Positions 33,739-43,063 are shown, numbered from the stretch's first letter. The stretch: 64,000 nt of DNA from Amycolatopsis albispora (GCF_003312875.1 NZ_CP015163.1:6014001-6078000); one strand, 5' to 3'. The notes: generated by a model from the sequence alone, not told the origin. Numbers and translations: made by a program.

Positions 33739-36176
33739 CCCCCGCCGAGCAGGGCCGCGGCCTGGTTGAACACGTCCTCGACCGGTTTCAGGTCAACACC
33801 GACGTCGAAGTTCATCGCGCCACCGATGCCAGGGGAGACACCGGCCCGGCCTTTGAGGTGCCAATTGCCGTCCTCGCCCTTTTCCACGCCGAGCCCGGCC
33901 GTCCCGCCGAAACCCGACCATGCCTCGGGCTGCGCCGAGAGGGTCAGCGGCCCGAAGTCGTCCTTGTATTCGTTGAGCTGGACCTTGGACCCGGCCAGGG
34001 CTTCGACCTCGGCCTCGAGGCCGTCCCGCGGCGTGGCCCCGACGGTGCCGCCGAGGTGCAGCCCCAGCTTCGTCTCCGCCTGGCCGCCCACGTTCAGCGG
34101 CCCGGACTGGTAGTTCTGCTCGGCTCCCGCGCCCCGCAAGCCGAGGAAGGTCTGGGCCTCGAGCTTGGCGCCGTCCTTCGGGGAGATGCCGCCCGTCACT
34201 TCGATGTCGGCCCCGTAACTGGCCTCGCCGATCGTCGTGGCCGGTCCGCCATGACGGTTGATCGGCGGGTTGAGGAAGGTGACGTCGCCGACGTTGGCGT
34301 GGGCCTTGAACCCGCCGAAACCACCCTTGCCGTCGGGTGGGATGGGCTCGAAACCGTGAGTCGGCCCGTTGACCACCGCGCCGGGCACACGCTGGCGCAA
34401 GAACTCCACACCCATTCCGCCGCCGGGGCCGATCAGGTCGCCGATACCTCCGTCGAGGTCCGGGGTGTGCTGGGCGGGCCGGGTCCGCGTACTCGCGGGG
34501 CGGATGGTGTTCTGCTTGTCCGCCGGATCGAGCGAGCCGAGCGTCGCCGCGGACCGCATGGTTCGTGACGCGGGAAGCGCGCTCACCGGCGCTTGCCCTG
34601 GCTGGGCCGCCGGGCCACCGTGCCGCGCGGCCGGTGCTTGCCGTTCTTCCAGGCGTTTCACCTCGGCCCGGGTATTCCTGACCTGCTCCGAAAAGCCGAA
34701 GCCCGTGGCGTCTGCCTTCCGCTGGGCTTCGGCCGCGTCCTCCCTGGCTTGCCCGAGTTGGCGCGTCAAGCCGGTGCCGGGGTTGCCGCCCTTCTGGGCT
34801 TCCGCGTAGTCGGCCCGGCCCGGCGCGGTCCGCTGCAGGTCGCGTAGCGCGTCGTCCCGCTTCTTGCGCTCCGCCTGGCTTTCCGGACGCGGCGACAGCA
34901 TCCTGTCCTCGACCGAAACGGGCCGCGGCTGCCCCAGGGACTTCAACGCCTCCTCGATGGGTGTCTTGCCGCGAACCTCCTTCGGTGAAGTCCGCTCAGG
35001 ATCACGAGGGCCGGGCATCGGCGGCCCGTACTTCTCCCGCTGCTTCTTTGTGGCCTCAGCCTCGCGAGCCTGCCGCACCTCCAGGCGTTTCACCTCCGCC
35101 TCGGTCTTCGTGACTCGCTGCGCAGACCCCTGACCCGCGTCGCGGCGAGCCTCGGCCGCATCCTCCTTGGCCCGTTCGAGCTGACGCTTCAGACCGGTAC
35201 CGGGGTTGCCGCCCTTCTGCGCATCCGCGTAGTCGGCCCGGCCCGGCGCGGTCCGCTGCAGGTCGCGTAGCGCGTCGTCCCGCTTCTTGCGCTCCGCCTG
35301 GCTTTCCGGGCGAGACTCGGCGGTCCGGGAGCGATCGTCCTTCGAATGCGTCGAAACCCGCTTCAAGCCGGCGCCCGATCCCGCACTCGGACCGGCCCCG
35401 TCAGCCGACCGCGACACCCCCGCCTTCTTCTTCTCACCCGAGTCGCTCGACCCCACCGACACACGATGACGACCCGGCGAATTCGCCAACGAAGACGAAA
35501 CCTCCTTCTTCTCCGAGGACTCCTTCTTCCGCGAATCCACCGCCGTCCGCACCAAACCAGCACCCGAACCAGACCGCGGACCACTCGAAGCCGACGAACT
35601 CCCCGTCGACCTCTTCACCTCCGACTTCTTCTTCTCACCCGACTCACCCGAACCCACCGACACACGATGACGACCCGGCGAATTCGCCAACGAAGACGAA
35701 ACGTCCTTCTTCTCCGAGGACTCCTTCTTTCGAGTCGAAGTGCTCTCCTGCTTGCCCGAACCCGTACCGCTCGCCCTCGTCACACCCGACTTCTTCTCCG
35801 ACGACGACTCCTTCTTACGAGCCGAACCGCTCTCCTGCTTGCCCGAATCCGACTTCCTCGACAAACCGGCACCCGGCCCCGAACGCGGACCGTTCGCCGA
35901 AGAACCCGTACCACTCGCCCTCGTCACACCCGACTTCTTCTCGGACTTGCCCTCGTTCTTGCTGGCCGTCGGCGCGGGGGCGGTTTTGCGCTGGGGCGCG
36001 GCCGGCGTCTTCTTGTCGTTGGACTTGCCGACGCCGGCGATCTTGGCCGGCGCCCCCTTGTCAGCGGCGGCGGCCTGGGCGCTCGCCGTGCCCAGCAGGC
36101 TGAAAACAATGGCGAGGAAACCACCCGACGCGGTGTAGAGAATGGTGCGCTGGACGGCAGTCATGTGGGAACTCAT
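33735..36176 (-). CDS. Large secreted Ser/Lys/Glu-rich repeat protein with glycine-rich C-terminal domain
   Basis: 813 residues. Residues 1-36 look like a signal peptide (hydrophobic 11-30, cleavage near AQA-AAA). Residues 37-285 are a charged low-complexity region with repeats of KKSGVTRASGTGS and of a 27-residue unit SSSLANSPGRHRVSVGS at 150-176 and 217-243. Residues 289-330 and 430-471 are a second repeat (DALRDLQRTAPGRADYA), 141 residues apart and almost identical in DNA. Helical linkers follow each. Residues 580-805 form a glycine-rich beta domain (GGTAGLGVEKGEDGNWHLKG, in the style of T7SS-associated tail domains). Function not recognised. Coupled to the small gene downstream and three bases from the gene upstream. 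Confidence 0.72.
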   Translation of the reverse strand: MSSHMTAVQRTILYTASGGFLAIVFSLLGTASAQAAAADKGAPAKIAGVGKSNDKKTPAAPQRKTAPAPTASKNEGKSEKKSGVTRASGTGSSANGPRSGPGAGLSRKSDSGKQESGSARKKESSSEKKSGVTRASGTGSGKQESTSTRKKESSEKKDVSSSLANSPGRHRVSVGSGESGEKKKSEVKRSTGSSSASSGPRSGSGAGLVRTAVDSRKKESSEKKEVSSSLANSPGRHRVSVGSSDSGEKKKAGVSRSADGAGPSAGSGAGLKRVSTHSKDDRSRTAESRPESQAERKKRDDALRDLQRTAPGRADYADAQKGGNPGTGLKRQLERAKEDAAEARRDAGQGSAQRVTKTEAEVKRLEVRQAREAEATKKQREKYGPPMPGPRDPERTSPKEVRGKTPIEEALKSLGQPRPVSVEDRMLSPRPESQAERKKRDDALRDLQRTAPGRADYAEAQKGGNPGTGLTRQLGQAREDAAEAQRKADATGFGFSEQVRNTRAEVKRLEERQAPAARHGGPAAQPGQAPVSALPASRTMRSAATLGSLDPADKQNTIRPASTRTRPAQHTPDLDGGIGDLIGPGGGMGVEFLRQRVPGAVVNGPTHGFEPIPPDGKGGFGGFKAHANVGDVTFLNPPINRHGGPATTIGEASYGADIEVTGGISPKDGAKLEAQTFLGLRGAGAEQNYQSGPLNVGGQAETKLGLHLGGTVGATPRDGLEAEVEALAGSKVQLNEYKDDFGPLTLSAQPEAWSGFGGTAGLGVEKGEDGNWHLKGRAGVSPGIGGAMNFDVGVDLKPVEDVFNQAAALLGGG

Positions 36177-36179
36177 GGT

Positions 36180-36905
36180 TCACGCACCGTTCGTGACGGA
36201 GACCGAAACGGAACCGGTCGGGGTCTTCTTGGTGACGGTGCGGCTCTCGCCGGGCTTCAGGTTCGAAGAGCTGAGCTTGACCTCGACCTTTTCGGGCTTC
36301 TTCTTGTGCTCGCCGTGCTTTTCGCGGAGTTTCTGCTGGAAGTCGCGAGATTCCTTGCGGGCCTTGGTCAGTTCGCTCTTGGCTTCCTTGAGCTTGGACT
36401 TCGCCTGGCCGAGGGACTTCTCGGCCTGGTCGACGCCCTTCTCGGCCTCGGTGACGGCGGCTTTCGCCTTGTCCAGTTTGGACTGTTCCGGCGGGGTCGG
36501 CTGCACCGCCGGCTGTTCCGGCTGCACCACGGCGAGCTTGTGCACCTGCGGCGCGCGCACCACCGGGGACCGCTGCGGCTGCTTCACCTTCACCGCCTTG
36601 GCCGCCGGTTTCGCGGCGGGCTTGGTCACCGCCTTCGGGGCGGCAACCGGGCGCGCCACCGGGGCGGCGGCTGGCTGCGGCACCGCGGCGGCAGCCGGCG
36701 GTGGCACAACCGGAGTGGCGGCGGGCGGTGGCACGACCGGGACCGCGGCCGGTTTCGGGGTGGCTGGTTGCGCGGCGGCGGTTTTACTCGGTGCTGGGTC
36801 GTCGTCGCTCATCAGGTTGACGGCGGTCACCCCGATGGCCACGCCGGCCAGTCCGGCCGCTCCCGCGACGGCGATTCGCTGCACCTTGCCGAACTGCTGC
36901 GTCAT
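36180..36905 (-). CDS. Membrane-anchored Pro/Ala-rich coiled-coil protein 2
   Basis: 241 residues. A short basic N-terminus is followed by one hydrophobic segment (IAVAGAAGLAGVAIGVTAV, about 11-30), then a Pro/Ala/Val-rich stretch (40-135) that should cross the wall, a Lys/Glu/Ala heptad region (KLDKAKAAVTEAEKGVDQAE and on, about 142-200) and a beta-like tail ending VTKKTPTGSVSVSVTNG. The design matches the 314-residue protein two genes upstream; the heptad regions align (AEKSLxxAKxKLKEAK in both). It overlaps the 141-residue protein by 4 bp. No enzyme motif. Likely an envelope-spanning structural or tethering protein; function unknown. Confidence 0.72.
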   Translation of the reverse strand: MTQQFGKVQRIAVAGAAGLAGVAIGVTAVNLMSDDDPAPSKTAAAQPATPKPAAVPVVPPPAATPVVPPPAAAAVPQPAAAPVARPVAAPKAVTKPAAKPAAKAVKVKQPQRSPVVRAPQVHKLAVVQPEQPAVQPTPPEQSKLDKAKAAVTEAEKGVDQAEKSLGQAKSKLKEAKSELTKARKESRDFQQKLREKHGEHKKKPEKVEVKLSSSNLKPGESRTVTKKTPTGSVSVSVTNGA

Positions 36906-37327
36906 CGTTCACTCATCTCCAGTTCCCCATTTCGACCTGCCTTCCGGTCGTAGGCCTCTTCGGCCAGCGACCGGCCCATCAGCCCGCCGAACACCCCGGC
37001 CGCCACCCCGGCGACCATGCCCGCGACCGGGCTGACCACCAGGCTCGGCAGCACCCCCGAAACCACCGAGGCGGCGAACCCGCCCAAGCCGGTGGCGGTG
37101 GCCCGGCTCATCGGCTTGCGCTCGTGGTCGAGGTAGTAGTAGTCCTCGGGATATTCCTCGACCGGCTCCGGCGCGGGCTCCGGTTCCGGGGCGCGCTGGT
37201 GGCGCCACGCGTCGTCGGGAATGACCATGAAGCGCGCGGTGTCGGCCTTGCGGCGCAACCCGGCCCGCTCGACCGCGGCCCGCACGACGTCGTTCATCGT
37301 GCGCGGGGCCGCCAGCATCGCGGTCAT
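36902..37327 (-). CDS. Glycine-zipper membrane protein of unknown function
   Basis: 141 residues. The N-terminal 50 residues are basic and helical (RTMNDVVRAAVERAGLRRK), followed by an acidic proline-rich patch with PEDYYYLDHERKP, and then a 40-residue glycine-rich hydrophobic region (GLGGFAASVVSGVLPSLVV, GMVAGVAAGVFGGLMG) able to form two tightly packed helices. The C-terminus is charged. Its start overlaps the stop of coiled-coil protein 1 and its stop overlaps coiled-coil protein 2, both by 4 bp, so the three proteins are made in step and may form one membrane complex. Not recognised as a known family. Confidence 0.7.
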   Translation of the reverse strand: MTAMLAAPRTMNDVVRAAVERAGLRRKADTARFMVIPDDAWRHQRAPEPEPAPEPVEEYPEDYYYLDHERKPMSRATATGLGGFAASVVSGVLPSLVVSPVAGMVAGVAAGVFGGLMGRSLAEEAYDRKAGRNGELEMSER

Positions 37328-38268
37328 TTCTGCGGGGCGAGGTCGCGCAGCTTCTTGGCGACCTCCGGCGAGACGTCGACCTTGCCGGGCAGCTTGATCT
37401 TGACGACCTTGCCCTCGGTCTTCTTTTCCTTCTTCTCGGCCTTCTTCGCTTCGCGCTTCTTCTTGTCCTCGGCGATGTCCTTGCGGATCGACTCGACCTC
37501 GCCCTTGGCTTCCTTGAGCTTGGTCTTCGCGTTGGAAAGCGACTTCTCCGCTTCGGTCACCGACTTCTCGGCCTCGTTGAGCTTGGCGACGGCCTTGTCC
37601 AGCTTCTTGGTTTTCTCGTCGGCCTTCTTCTCGGCCTTGTGCTCGGTCTTGGTTTCCGGCTTCTTGGCCTCGGCCGGCTTGTGCTCCTTCACCACGATCG
37701 GCTTGCCGGACTCCGCGATCACGGTTTTGGTGCCGTCGCTGACCACCGCGTACGACTTCGCCGACGGGCCGGTCGAGGTCGCGCTGACCGACGGCTGCGC
37801 GGCGGCCTGCACGATGACCGGCTTCCGGACCACCTTCTCGACCACCTTGCGCGGCCGCTCAGCCGCCTGGCGGACCTTCGGCTCGGCCTTCTTGACCTGC
37901 TGCACCGGCTCGGCCTGCTTGACCGGAGCGGGCTGGGCAGCCGGAGCGGGCTGCGCGGCCGGAGCGGGCTGCGCGGCCGGAGCGGGTTTGGCGGCCGGGG
38001 CGGGCGCGGCCTGCGGAACGGGCGCCGCGGGCTGGGCGGCTGGCGGCTGCGCGGCCGGAGCCGGCGCCACCTTCGCCCCAGGAGCGGGTGCGGGCGCGGG
38101 CGCCGGTGCCTGGTTCGCCGCCGGTGCCGGTGCCGCCTGCGTGGCACCGGACTCCGGGGTTTCGTCCTCCGCGGTCATCGCGTTGACCGTGGACGCGCCG
38201 ATCGCCGCGGTGACCAGACCGGCCACCCCGTAGACCGCGGCTCGCTTCAGATTGCTCGACTTGTTCAT
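37324..38268 (-). CDS. Membrane-anchored Pro/Ala-rich coiled-coil protein 1
   Basis: 314 residues from ATG 38268, which has a GAGGTGGG ribosome-binding site; GTG 38277 is an alternative. One hydrophobic segment (AAVYGVAGLVTAAIGASTV) follows a basic start, then about 85 residues of Ala/Pro/Gln repeats including several PAPAAQ units encoded by an 18-bp DNA repeat (near 37920-37985), a basic patch RKVVEKVVRKPVIVQAA, a Lys/Glu/Ala coiled coil (about 210-285), and a tail KLPGKVDVSPEVAKKLRDL. Paralogous in layout to the protein at 36180. It leads the five-gene coupled operon. Function unknown; an envelope-spanning scaffold is inferred. Confidence 0.72.
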   Translation of the reverse strand: MNKSSNLKRAAVYGVAGLVTAAIGASTVNAMTAEDETPESGATQAAPAPAANQAPAPAPAPAPGAKVAPAPAAQPPAAQPAAPVPQAAPAPAAKPAPAAQPAPAAQPAPAAQPAPVKQAEPVQQVKKAEPKVRQAAERPRKVVEKVVRKPVIVQAAAQPSVSATSTGPSAKSYAVVSDGTKTVIAESGKPIVVKEHKPAEAKKPETKTEHKAEKKADEKTKKLDKAVAKLNEAEKSVTEAEKSLSNAKTKLKEAKGEVESIRKDIAEDKKKREAKKAEKKEKKTEGKVVKIKLPGKVDVSPEVAKKLRDLAPQK

Positions 38269-38306
38269 CGGTCCCACCTCGTCGATCCACCAGTGACGAA
38301 GTGAGC

Positions 38307-38325
38307 CTGGACCAGGCCGGTCCAG
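38307..38325. terminator. Small hairpin between the LAXTG protein gene and the coiled-coil operon
   Basis: CTGGACC and GGTCCAG pair around a 5-base loop in the 82-bp gap after the LAXTG protein stop. It may end or attenuate that transcript before the five-gene operon; with no T-tract, partial read-through is possible. Confidence 0.35.
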
Positions 38326-38350
38326 CGGAGGTACAGCAGCGGTACACCGG

Positions 38351-41300
38351 CTAGCCCCGGTCCGTGCGCCTCCCCGCGATCAGCAGTCCGGCACCCGCCA
38401 GCAGCAGCCCGATCCCGATGAACAGCGGCGTCCACACCTGGGCACCCGTCTTCGCCAGCGGCGGCTTCGGCCCTGGCGGGACCGGCGTTGTGGTGCCGGT
38501 GTCATGGTCCCCGCCGCCGCTGTCGGTGTCGCCGTCCACGGTGACCTTCGCGGTGCCGGTGTCCGTGACCGGCTTGCCGGGCTGCTCGGTGTCGGGCGTG
38601 CCCGTGCCGGTCGCGACGTTCACCAGGTCACCCGACGACGGGGCGGTGGTGGTGCAGGTCCACTCGCGGCTCGCGCCCGGATCCAGCCGCTCGAAGGTGC
38701 GGGCGCAGTCCGGCAGCGTGCGGTCGGTGACCACCACCGGCGCCAGCGCGACGTTGCCGGTGTTCGTCGCGGTGAGCGTGAAGGTCACCGTCGCCCCCGG
38801 CGCCACCCGCTCGGCCGACACCGTCTTCGTGACGTCGAGCCCCGGCTTCGCGACCTTCGCGACCGCGTCGTCGGAGCTGTCCACGGGCTTGCCGGTCGGG
38901 TCGGTCCCGGTCGCGATGACGGTGTTCTCGATGTCCCGCTCGGCCATGGTCACCTCGCAGGTGACCGGCTCGGCCCGTTCGCCGACCGCGAGCGAGCCGA
39001 TCGCCACCGCGCAGCCGGGCGCCACCTCGTCGGTCAGCCGGACGTCGGTCAGCGGCACGTCCCCGGTGTTCTCGACGACCACGGTGAAGGTGACCTTCTG
39101 CCCGGGGAGCACCGGCTTGGCCGGGCCGGTTTTGGTGACGGTGATGCCGGGGCCGATCACGTCGACCTCGGCCTCGTCGGTGCCGGTGACCTGGCGGCCG
39201 GTCGGGTCGGTGCCGGTGACCGACGCCGTGTTGGTCACGTCCTCGCTGACCACGACCGTGCAGGTCCGCGTCTCGGTGGCGCCCGCGCCGAGCTGGGCGA
39301 GGGTGAAGCCGCAGCCAGGCGCCTTGTCGTCGGTGACGGTGACCGCGGTGAGCGGCACGTCGCCGGTGTTGGTCACGGTGATGGTGTAGGTGACCTCGTC
39401 GCCGGGACGCACCTGACCGGGCTCGGCCGACTTGTCGATTTGCACGCCCGGGTGGACCACGTCGACGACGGCATCGTCCTGAGTGGACACATCAGGGCCC
39501 GTCGGCGGGGTGCCCGTCACGGTGGCGACGTTGGTGACGTCGTCGTCCGGCGCGGTCATCGTGCAGGTGTACGTGCTGCTGCCGCCCGGTTCGAGGTCGC
39601 CGATCGTGCGGGCGCACCGCGCCGCGATCGGATCCGTGACCTCGACGCCGGTCAGCGGCACGTCACCGGTGTTCGTCACCTTGATCGTGAAGGTCACCTG
39701 GTCACCCGCGTGGAACGGGCCCTCGTCGGCGGTCTTCTCGATGCTGATCCCCGGATGCTGCACCACAAAGGTGGCGTCGTCGGTGTCGGTCACCGGGCGA
39801 TCGGTCGGATCGGTGCCGGTGACCGACGCCGTGTTCGTGAAGCCCTCCTGCCCCGCGGTGACCTGGCAGGTGAACGTGGTCGTGGCCGATGGGGCCAGCG
39901 AGCCGATCGTGCGCGCGCACTCCGCCGCCAGCGGGTCGGCGACCTGGACGCCGGTCAGCGGCACGTCACCCGTGTTCGTCACGGTGAGGGTGAAGGTGAC
40001 CCGATCGCCCTCGCGCACCGCCGCCGGTGACACGTCCTTCGTGATCGTCACCGCCGGATGGACCACGTCGACCAGCGCATCGTCCTGAGTGGACACATCA
40101 GGGCCGGTCGGCGGGGTGCCCGTCACGGTGGCGACGTTGGTGACGTCGTCGTCCGGCGCGGTCATCGTGCAGGTGAAGCTCGTCGCGCCGGAGATGCCGA
40201 GGTACCCGATTTCGCGGGCGCAGCCGGCCGCGATCGGGTCGGTGACCTCGACGTTCGTCAGCGCGACGTCACCGGTGTTGGTCACCGTGATGGTGAACGA
40301 CACCGGGTCACCGGCGCGGAACGGGCCACCCTCGGTGGTCTTGGTGATCGAAATCCCCGGCTGCTGCACCACAAAGGTGGCGTCGTCGGCATCGGCCACC
40401 GGGCGGTCCGTCGGATCGGTGCCGGTCACCGTCGCCGTGTTCGTGAACCCGGCCGCCCCGGCCGTCACCGAGCAGGTGTAGGAAGTCGAGCCGTTCGCCG
40501 CCAGTTCCCCGAGCGTGCGCGCGCAGGACGGCGTCTGATCGTCCACAACGGACACTCCGGTCAACGGCACGTCCCCGGTGTTGGTCACCGTGATGGAAAA
40601 GGTGACCTGGTCGCCTGCACGAACCGCCGTCGGCGTCGCGACCTTGGTGATCGACACCGCCGGGTGGATCACGTCCACCGCCGCGTCAGCCGAGTCCGAG
40701 ACCGCGCCGCCGATCGGATCGGTGCCGGAAACCGTTGCGGTGTTGGTGAAATCGTCCGCCGGTGCCGCCATCACGCACTGGTAGGTCTCCACCCCGCCCA
40801 CCGCCAGGGCACCGATCGAACGAGCACACGAAGGCGCCATCCCATCGGCGACCGCGACCGAAGTCAGCGGCACGTCACCGGTGTTCGTCACGGTGATGGT
40901 GAAGGTGACCTCGTCGCCCTCGCGGACCGAAGTCGGCGCCGCCGCCTTCTCGATCCGGACGCCCGGCTCGATCACCGTGACCGTGGCGCTCGCGGAGTCC
41001 GTGGCCCGCTGCCCCACCGCGTCGGTGCCGGTCGCGGTCACCGTGTTCGTGGTGGTCGTCGCGGGATTCCCGGAGCACGTCCAGGTCTGCTCGGCACCCG
41101 GGGCCAGCGCGCCGAACGTCCTGGCGCAGGCGGGCGTGGTGTCGTCGCCGATCACCACCGGGTCCAGCGTGCTGCCGCCGGTGTTGGTCACGCTGATCGT
41201 CCAGGTCACCGGCGCACCGGCGTGGACAACCGGCGGCTCGGCCGACTTCCGCACCTCGATGGCGGGCGCCGCGATCGGCACCGGCGCGTCGGCGGAGTCG

Positions 41301-43036
41301 GTGACCTGCTTCCCGAGCTGGTCACTGGCGGTGACCATCGCGGTGTTGACGTTCTCCGGCACCGGCGCGGTCCCGGCGCAGGTGAACTCGGCCGAGGCGC
41401 CCGGAGCGAGCGGGCCGGGCAGCGTGCGCGCGCAGTCCGCGGTCTTCGGATCGGTCACCATCAGCGACGACAGCGGCGCGTCCCCGGTGTTGGTCACCCG
41501 GATGGTGAACACCACCCGCTCGCCCGGCTGGTAGACGGCCTTGTCCGTGGTCTTGGTCAGTTCGACGGCCGGGTTCAGCACGTCCACGTCCGCGGTCGCG
41601 GTGCCTTCGAGCGGATCGTCGAGCGCGCTCGTGCCGGTCACCGTCGCGGTGTTGGTGAAATCGGCGTCACCCGCGGTCCCGGTGCAGGTGTAGCTGGTGC
41701 TCTGCCCGCCGCCGAGCGCGCCGATGGTCCGCGCGCAGGACGGGAACAGCGGATCGGCGACCCGCACGCTGGACGCCGGCGCCCCACTGGGATTGGTCAC
41801 CGTGATGGTGAAGGTGACCTGGTCACCGGCGTGCACGGCGGCCGGCTCGGCGGTCTTGGTGATTTGCAGCTCGGGCACCGGCGTGGAGAAGGCGAGGTTC
41901 TGCGCCAGGTAGGCGTCCCCGCCGGTGCCGAAGCTCATCTTCGCGCTGGTCGCCCCGGCCGGGATGTCGGTCGTGGTGAACGACTTCGCGTCCACGCTGA
42001 AGTTGTTGCCCACCGCGGGCTCGGTGGCGCCCTGGCCGTTGGAGATGAAGAAGTTCGACGCGTCGCCGGTGTCCGGTTCGAACTGCGGCTGGTCGTTGAT
42101 CGCGAAGGTGTCGCGCGGCAGGCCCCAGTCGCCCTCGTAGGCGGTCACCCCGACCCTGGACTCCGGGGAGGTGGCGCGGAACCCGGTGATGTTCACGCTG
42201 GTGGTCGGGTCCGAGCTGTTCTGCCGCACGTGCCCGTCGTAAACGAACACCTCGCGCTTGGCCGGGGCATACGCGGGATTGCGCTCGGGATAGGCGTAGA
42301 CCACCGCGATCGACCAGCCGCCCATGCAGCCGAAGCCCTTCGGCGCCCACACGTTGCCGACGGTCAGGTCGAGCGGCGATCCGGTCGGCGCCCCGGCGAA
42401 GGCAGCGGTCACGTCGGCGTAGGCGGAGTAGTACTGACCGCCGGTGTGGGAGGCCGACGGGTCCTCGGTGTAGGACGCCGGGCTCACGTCGACGGACGGC
42501 GCGCCGCCCACGGACAGCCGGACCGCCTGCCCGGCCGGGCTGCCCGGCGGCAGCACCGCGGGCTGGTTGCCGTTGCGGACCTGGCACATCTTCACCGGCG
42601 ACGGGTTGCCGGCCGAGGTGTTGTAGACGCCGGTGTTGCCCGCCCAGTTCAGCCGGGCGAACTTCACCGCGGCACCCGGCGGAATGGTCACCGACGCCCG
42701 GCTGGAGTCGAAGGTGCCCGCGTCCGCGTCCACGTCGGCCCACTGCATGAAGAAGTTGTCGTTGACCTGCGTGGTCGTGCGGTTCGCGCTGCTCGCGCAG
42801 GCCGCCGGGGTGTTGCCGGAGCCGGTGGTCGGCGCCCCGTCCGCCGGGACCGGGCAGCGCAGCGACCCGTTCCCCGCGTAGAGGAAGTCGCCGTAGACGG
42901 CCTCGTTGAAGTTCAACGCGAACGGCTTCACCACCGCGGCGGCGGCCGGGGTGGTGAACACGACGAGGCTCGCGACGGCGAAGGCGGGCGCGAGCGCTAT
43001 CCGGCCGAACCGGCTCACTGTGGGCACGCGGATCAC
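38351..43036 (-). CDS. Giant LAXTG-anchored surface protein with 11 DUF11-type repeats
   Basis: About 1561 residues from GTG 43036 (TTG 43063 and GTG 43027 are possible). A basic signal peptide with core IALAPAFAVASLVVF is cleaved near AAA-AV. An N-terminal domain of about 340 residues follows (VKPFALNFNEAVYGDFLYAG; FFMQWADVDADAGTF; GFGCMGGWSIAVVYAYP). Then come eleven repeats of 105-115 residues, each starting like PxVxITKxAxP and containing VTFTITVTNTGDVPLTxVxV and two cysteines. The end is PPLAKTGAQ, a hydrophobic helix and RRTDRG: a LAXTG sorting signal of the type used by class E sortases. Probably a stalk-like adhesin or wall protein. No sortase gene is in the window. Confidence 0.88.
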   Translation of the reverse strand: MIRVPTVSRFGRIALAPAFAVASLVVFTTPAAAAVVKPFALNFNEAVYGDFLYAGNGSLRCPVPADGAPTTGSGNTPAACASSANRTTTQVNDNFFMQWADVDADAGTFDSSRASVTIPPGAAVKFARLNWAGNTGVYNTSAGNPSPVKMCQVRNGNQPAVLPPGSPAGQAVRLSVGGAPSVDVSPASYTEDPSASHTGGQYYSAYADVTAAFAGAPTGSPLDLTVGNVWAPKGFGCMGGWSIAVVYAYPERNPAYAPAKREVFVYDGHVRQNSSDPTTSVNITGFRATSPESRVGVTAYEGDWGLPRDTFAINDQPQFEPDTGDASNFFISNGQGATEPAVGNNFSVDAKSFTTTDIPAGATSAKMSFGTGGDAYLAQNLAFSTPVPELQITKTAEPAAVHAGDQVTFTITVTNPSGAPASSVRVADPLFPSCARTIGALGGGQSTSYTCTGTAGDADFTNTATVTGTSALDDPLEGTATADVDVLNPAVELTKTTDKAVYQPGERVVFTIRVTNTGDAPLSSLMVTDPKTADCARTLPGPLAPGASAEFTCAGTAPVPENVNTAMVTASDQLGKQVTDSADAPVPIAAPAIEVRKSAEPPVVHAGAPVTWTISVTNTGGSTLDPVVIGDDTTPACARTFGALAPGAEQTWTCSGNPATTTTNTVTATGTDAVGQRATDSASATVTVIEPGVRIEKAAAPTSVREGDEVTFTITVTNTGDVPLTSVAVADGMAPSCARSIGALAVGGVETYQCVMAAPADDFTNTATVSGTDPIGGAVSDSADAAVDVIHPAVSITKVATPTAVRAGDQVTFSITVTNTGDVPLTGVSVVDDQTPSCARTLGELAANGSTSYTCSVTAGAAGFTNTATVTGTDPTDRPVADADDATFVVQQPGISITKTTEGGPFRAGDPVSFTITVTNTGDVALTNVEVTDPIAAGCAREIGYLGISGATSFTCTMTAPDDDVTNVATVTGTPPTGPDVSTQDDALVDVVHPAVTITKDVSPAAVREGDRVTFTLTVTNTGDVPLTGVQVADPLAAECARTIGSLAPSATTTFTCQVTAGQEGFTNTASVTGTDPTDRPVTDTDDATFVVQHPGISIEKTADEGPFHAGDQVTFTIKVTNTGDVPLTGVEVTDPIAARCARTIGDLEPGGSSTYTCTMTAPDDDVTNVATVTGTPPTGPDVSTQDDAVVDVVHPGVQIDKSAEPGQVRPGDEVTYTITVTNTGDVPLTAVTVTDDKAPGCGFTLAQLGAGATETRTCTVVVSEDVTNTASVTGTDPTGRQVTGTDEAEVDVIGPGITVTKTGPAKPVLPGQKVTFTVVVENTGDVPLTDVRLTDEVAPGCAVAIGSLAVGERAEPVTCEVTMAERDIENTVIATGTDPTGKPVDSSDDAVAKVAKPGLDVTKTVSAERVAPGATVTFTLTATNTGNVALAPVVVTDRTLPDCARTFERLDPGASREWTCTTTAPSSGDLVNVATGTGTPDTEQPGKPVTDTGTAKVTVDGDTDSGGGDHDTGTTTPVPPGPKPPLAKTGAQVWTPLFIGIGLLLAGAGLLIAGRRTDRG
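39471..40682. repeat. Two near-identical 606-bp tandem units inside the DUF11-repeat gene
   Basis: Bases from 39471 and from 40077 match at a constant 606-bp offset. The first 98 bp differ by one base, and marks such as CACCACAAAGGTGGCGTCGT recur at 39761 and 40367. Each unit encodes 202 residues, about two DUF11 domains. Similarity fades gradually after about 400 bp. Confidence 0.85.
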
Positions 43037-43063
43037 TCTTGTTGTGATCCACAGTGGACTCAA

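Noticed and set aside
38900..41800. A CRISPR array in the strongly repetitive stretch
   Set aside because: The repeats are about 320-bp coding units translating to DUF11 domains with diverged spacing, not short direct repeats with unique spacers, and no cas genes are seen.
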